Of a stretch of 64,000 bases of DNA, positions 63,259 through 64,000 are shown in pieces. Position 1 is the first letter of the stretch; every line of letters begins with the position of its first letter. Source of the stretch: Chitinophaga pinensis (GTDB lineage Bacteria; Bacteroidota; Bacteroidia; Flavobacteriales_D; Crocinitomicaceae); assembly GCA_945902745.1 (NCBI GenBank), contig CAMDNE010000003.1, positions 124,001-188,000 on the forward strand, read 5' to 3'. The notes under the pieces were generated by a model. The model did not search any database. It had not been told where the DNA came from and worked only from the letters and a program-made list of their open reading frames with translations. The translations under genes were made by a program, and so were the position numbers.

Positions 63259-64000
63259 AGAATCAGTTTCATACATCGAAAGCAAAACAAAAGTTGAACC
63301 TACAATTGGGATTATTTTAGGAACAGGACTAGGTGGATTGGTAAAAGAAATCAACGTAATTGACGAAATCAATTATGAAGACATCCCAAACTTTCCTGTC
63401 TCAACAGTTGAAAGTCACTCAGGAAAACTAATTTTCGGTGAATTGGGTGGTAAAAAAGTTGTTGCAATGCAAGGTCGTTTCCACTTCTACGAAGGATATA
63501 ACATGCAAGAAGTAACGTTCCCAGTTCGTGTAATGAAATTGTTAGGAATAGAACGTTTATTTCTTTCAAATGCTTCTGGTGGTGTTAATCCTGATTTTGA
63601 AGTTGGAGAAATAATGATCCAAAATGATCATATCAACCTTTTTCCTGCACACCCACTTATTGGAAAAAACATTGACAAACTAGGACCACGTTTCCCAGAC
63701 ATGAGCGATGCATATGATGCGGACATGATTGCTTTGGCTCAAACAATTGCTGCAGAAAACAATATTAAAGTTTCTGTTGGAACTTACGCTGGCTTAACTG
63801 GACCGACGTTGGAAACACCAGCTGAATATGGTTATGTTCGTGCAATTGGTGCTGACGCAGTTGGAATGTCAACTGTTCCTGAAGTAATTGTTGCTCGTCA
63901 TATGGATATTCCATGTTTCGCAATTTCAATTATTACGGATTTAGGTGTTCCTGGTAAAATTCAAAAAGTAAGTGTTCAAGACGTTATTGAAGTAGCAAGT
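63242..64000 (+). CDS. Purine nucleoside phosphorylase (trimeric class), cut by the right edge
   Basis: 253 codons are visible from ATG 63242 to the edge, with no stop, so the C-terminal 20 or so residues are missing. Landmarks: IGIILGTGLGG near residue 22 (phosphate loop), ESHSGKL near 57 and MQGRFHFYEGY near 75, FLSNASGGVN near 107, GTYAGLTGPTLETPAEY near 184 with the catalytic Glu, and VGMSTVPEVIVA near 210. It splits inosine and guanosine nucleosides with phosphate. The start lies 17 nt inside the lpxK end. Confidence 0.93.
   Translation, partial: MLEKFRESVSYIESKTKVEPTIGIILGTGLGGLVKEINVIDEINYEDIPNFPVSTVESHSGKLIFGELGGKKVVAMQGRFHFYEGYNMQEVTFPVRVMKLLGIERLFLSNASGGVNPDFEVGEIMIQNDHINLFPAHPLIGKNIDKLGPRFPDMSDAYDADMIALAQTIAAENNIKVSVGTYAGLTGPTLETPAEYGYVRAIGADAVGMSTVPEVIVARHMDIPCFAISIITDLGVPGKIQKVSVQDVIEVAS

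Noticed and set aside
1-64000. tRNA or rRNA genes
   Set aside because: I could not find a T-loop/acceptor pattern or rRNA-like conserved stretch; a tRNAscan-SE run would settle it.

Overview
The window is AT-rich bacterial chromosome, almost certainly from Bacteroidota (Flavobacteriia-like; the genus cannot be fixed from the sequence). Signs are a type IX secretion C-terminal domain at the left edge, promoters of the Bacteroidota type (TAnnTTTG -7 box, TTTG or GTTG -33 box), almost no Shine-Dalgarno sequences, a fused B12-dependent mutase (IcmF), and families typical of the phylum (DUF4159, DUF5723, VTC plus DUF4956, long RluA proteins). I recognise no rRNA, tRNA, CRISPR, prophage or IS element. 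Most of the window is housekeeping and cell-envelope genes in short operons.

Layout. 1-2.6 kb: end of a secreted adhesin-like protein, a DUF4197 lipoprotein and a nucleoside phosphorylase. 2.6-9.5 kb (minus strand): CHAP-like protein, cutC, a GH20 hexosaminidase and icmF. 9.9-11.8 kb: lemA with two TPM-domain proteins. 12.0-17.0 kb (minus): a three-gene signalling unit of H-NOX heme sensor, a large GAF/HNOBA/multi-PAS histidine kinase and a stand-alone receiver. 17.2-20.9 kb (minus): NatBA-type ABC exporter, S1/P1-nuclease-like protein, comB. 21.0-21.6 kb: a four-helix-bundle gene between inverted heptamer repeats. 21.6-33.4 kb: mixed small genes, a long RluA-type pseudouridine synthase, a PagL-like deacylase, lgt, trhO, a CoA-type NUDIX hydrolase, a DUF5723 protein and a ZIP transporter. 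33.5-39.2 kb: ndk, then pepT-holA-rsmE with 1-nt stop/start overlaps, DUF4159 and a sialate O-acetylesterase. 39.3-48.9 kb: argS, arginase, ftsK, an M14 peptidase. 48.9-58.4 kb: glycosyltransferases, outer-membrane proteins, fabI, and an operon radC-wecB-polysaccharide deacetylase-DUF423-MBL hydrolase. 58.5-64 kb: DUF457-type hydrolase, GH3/NagZ, VTC polyphosphate polymerase with DUF4956, lpxK, and a purine nucleoside phosphorylase cut by the right edge.

Two things stand out. First, the H-NOX/kinase/receiver operon: the kinase carries an HNOBA domain, the usual partner of H-NOX, and the H-NOX lacks the distal tyrosine of O2 binders, which points to NO sensing. Second, the intergenic DNA holds a recurring structure that ordinary annotation leaves out: short arrays whose period is exactly 7 bp (eight to nine arrays, each with its own unit sequence, several starting on the stop codon of a gene, several in inverted pairs), one inverted pair enclosing the four-helix-bundle gene; and a separate family with an 8-bp CACATAG-like period that forms long hairpins.

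Where a promoter box lies downstream of the longest possible start codon (trhO, ZIP transporter, PagL-like gene), the shorter start was chosen.
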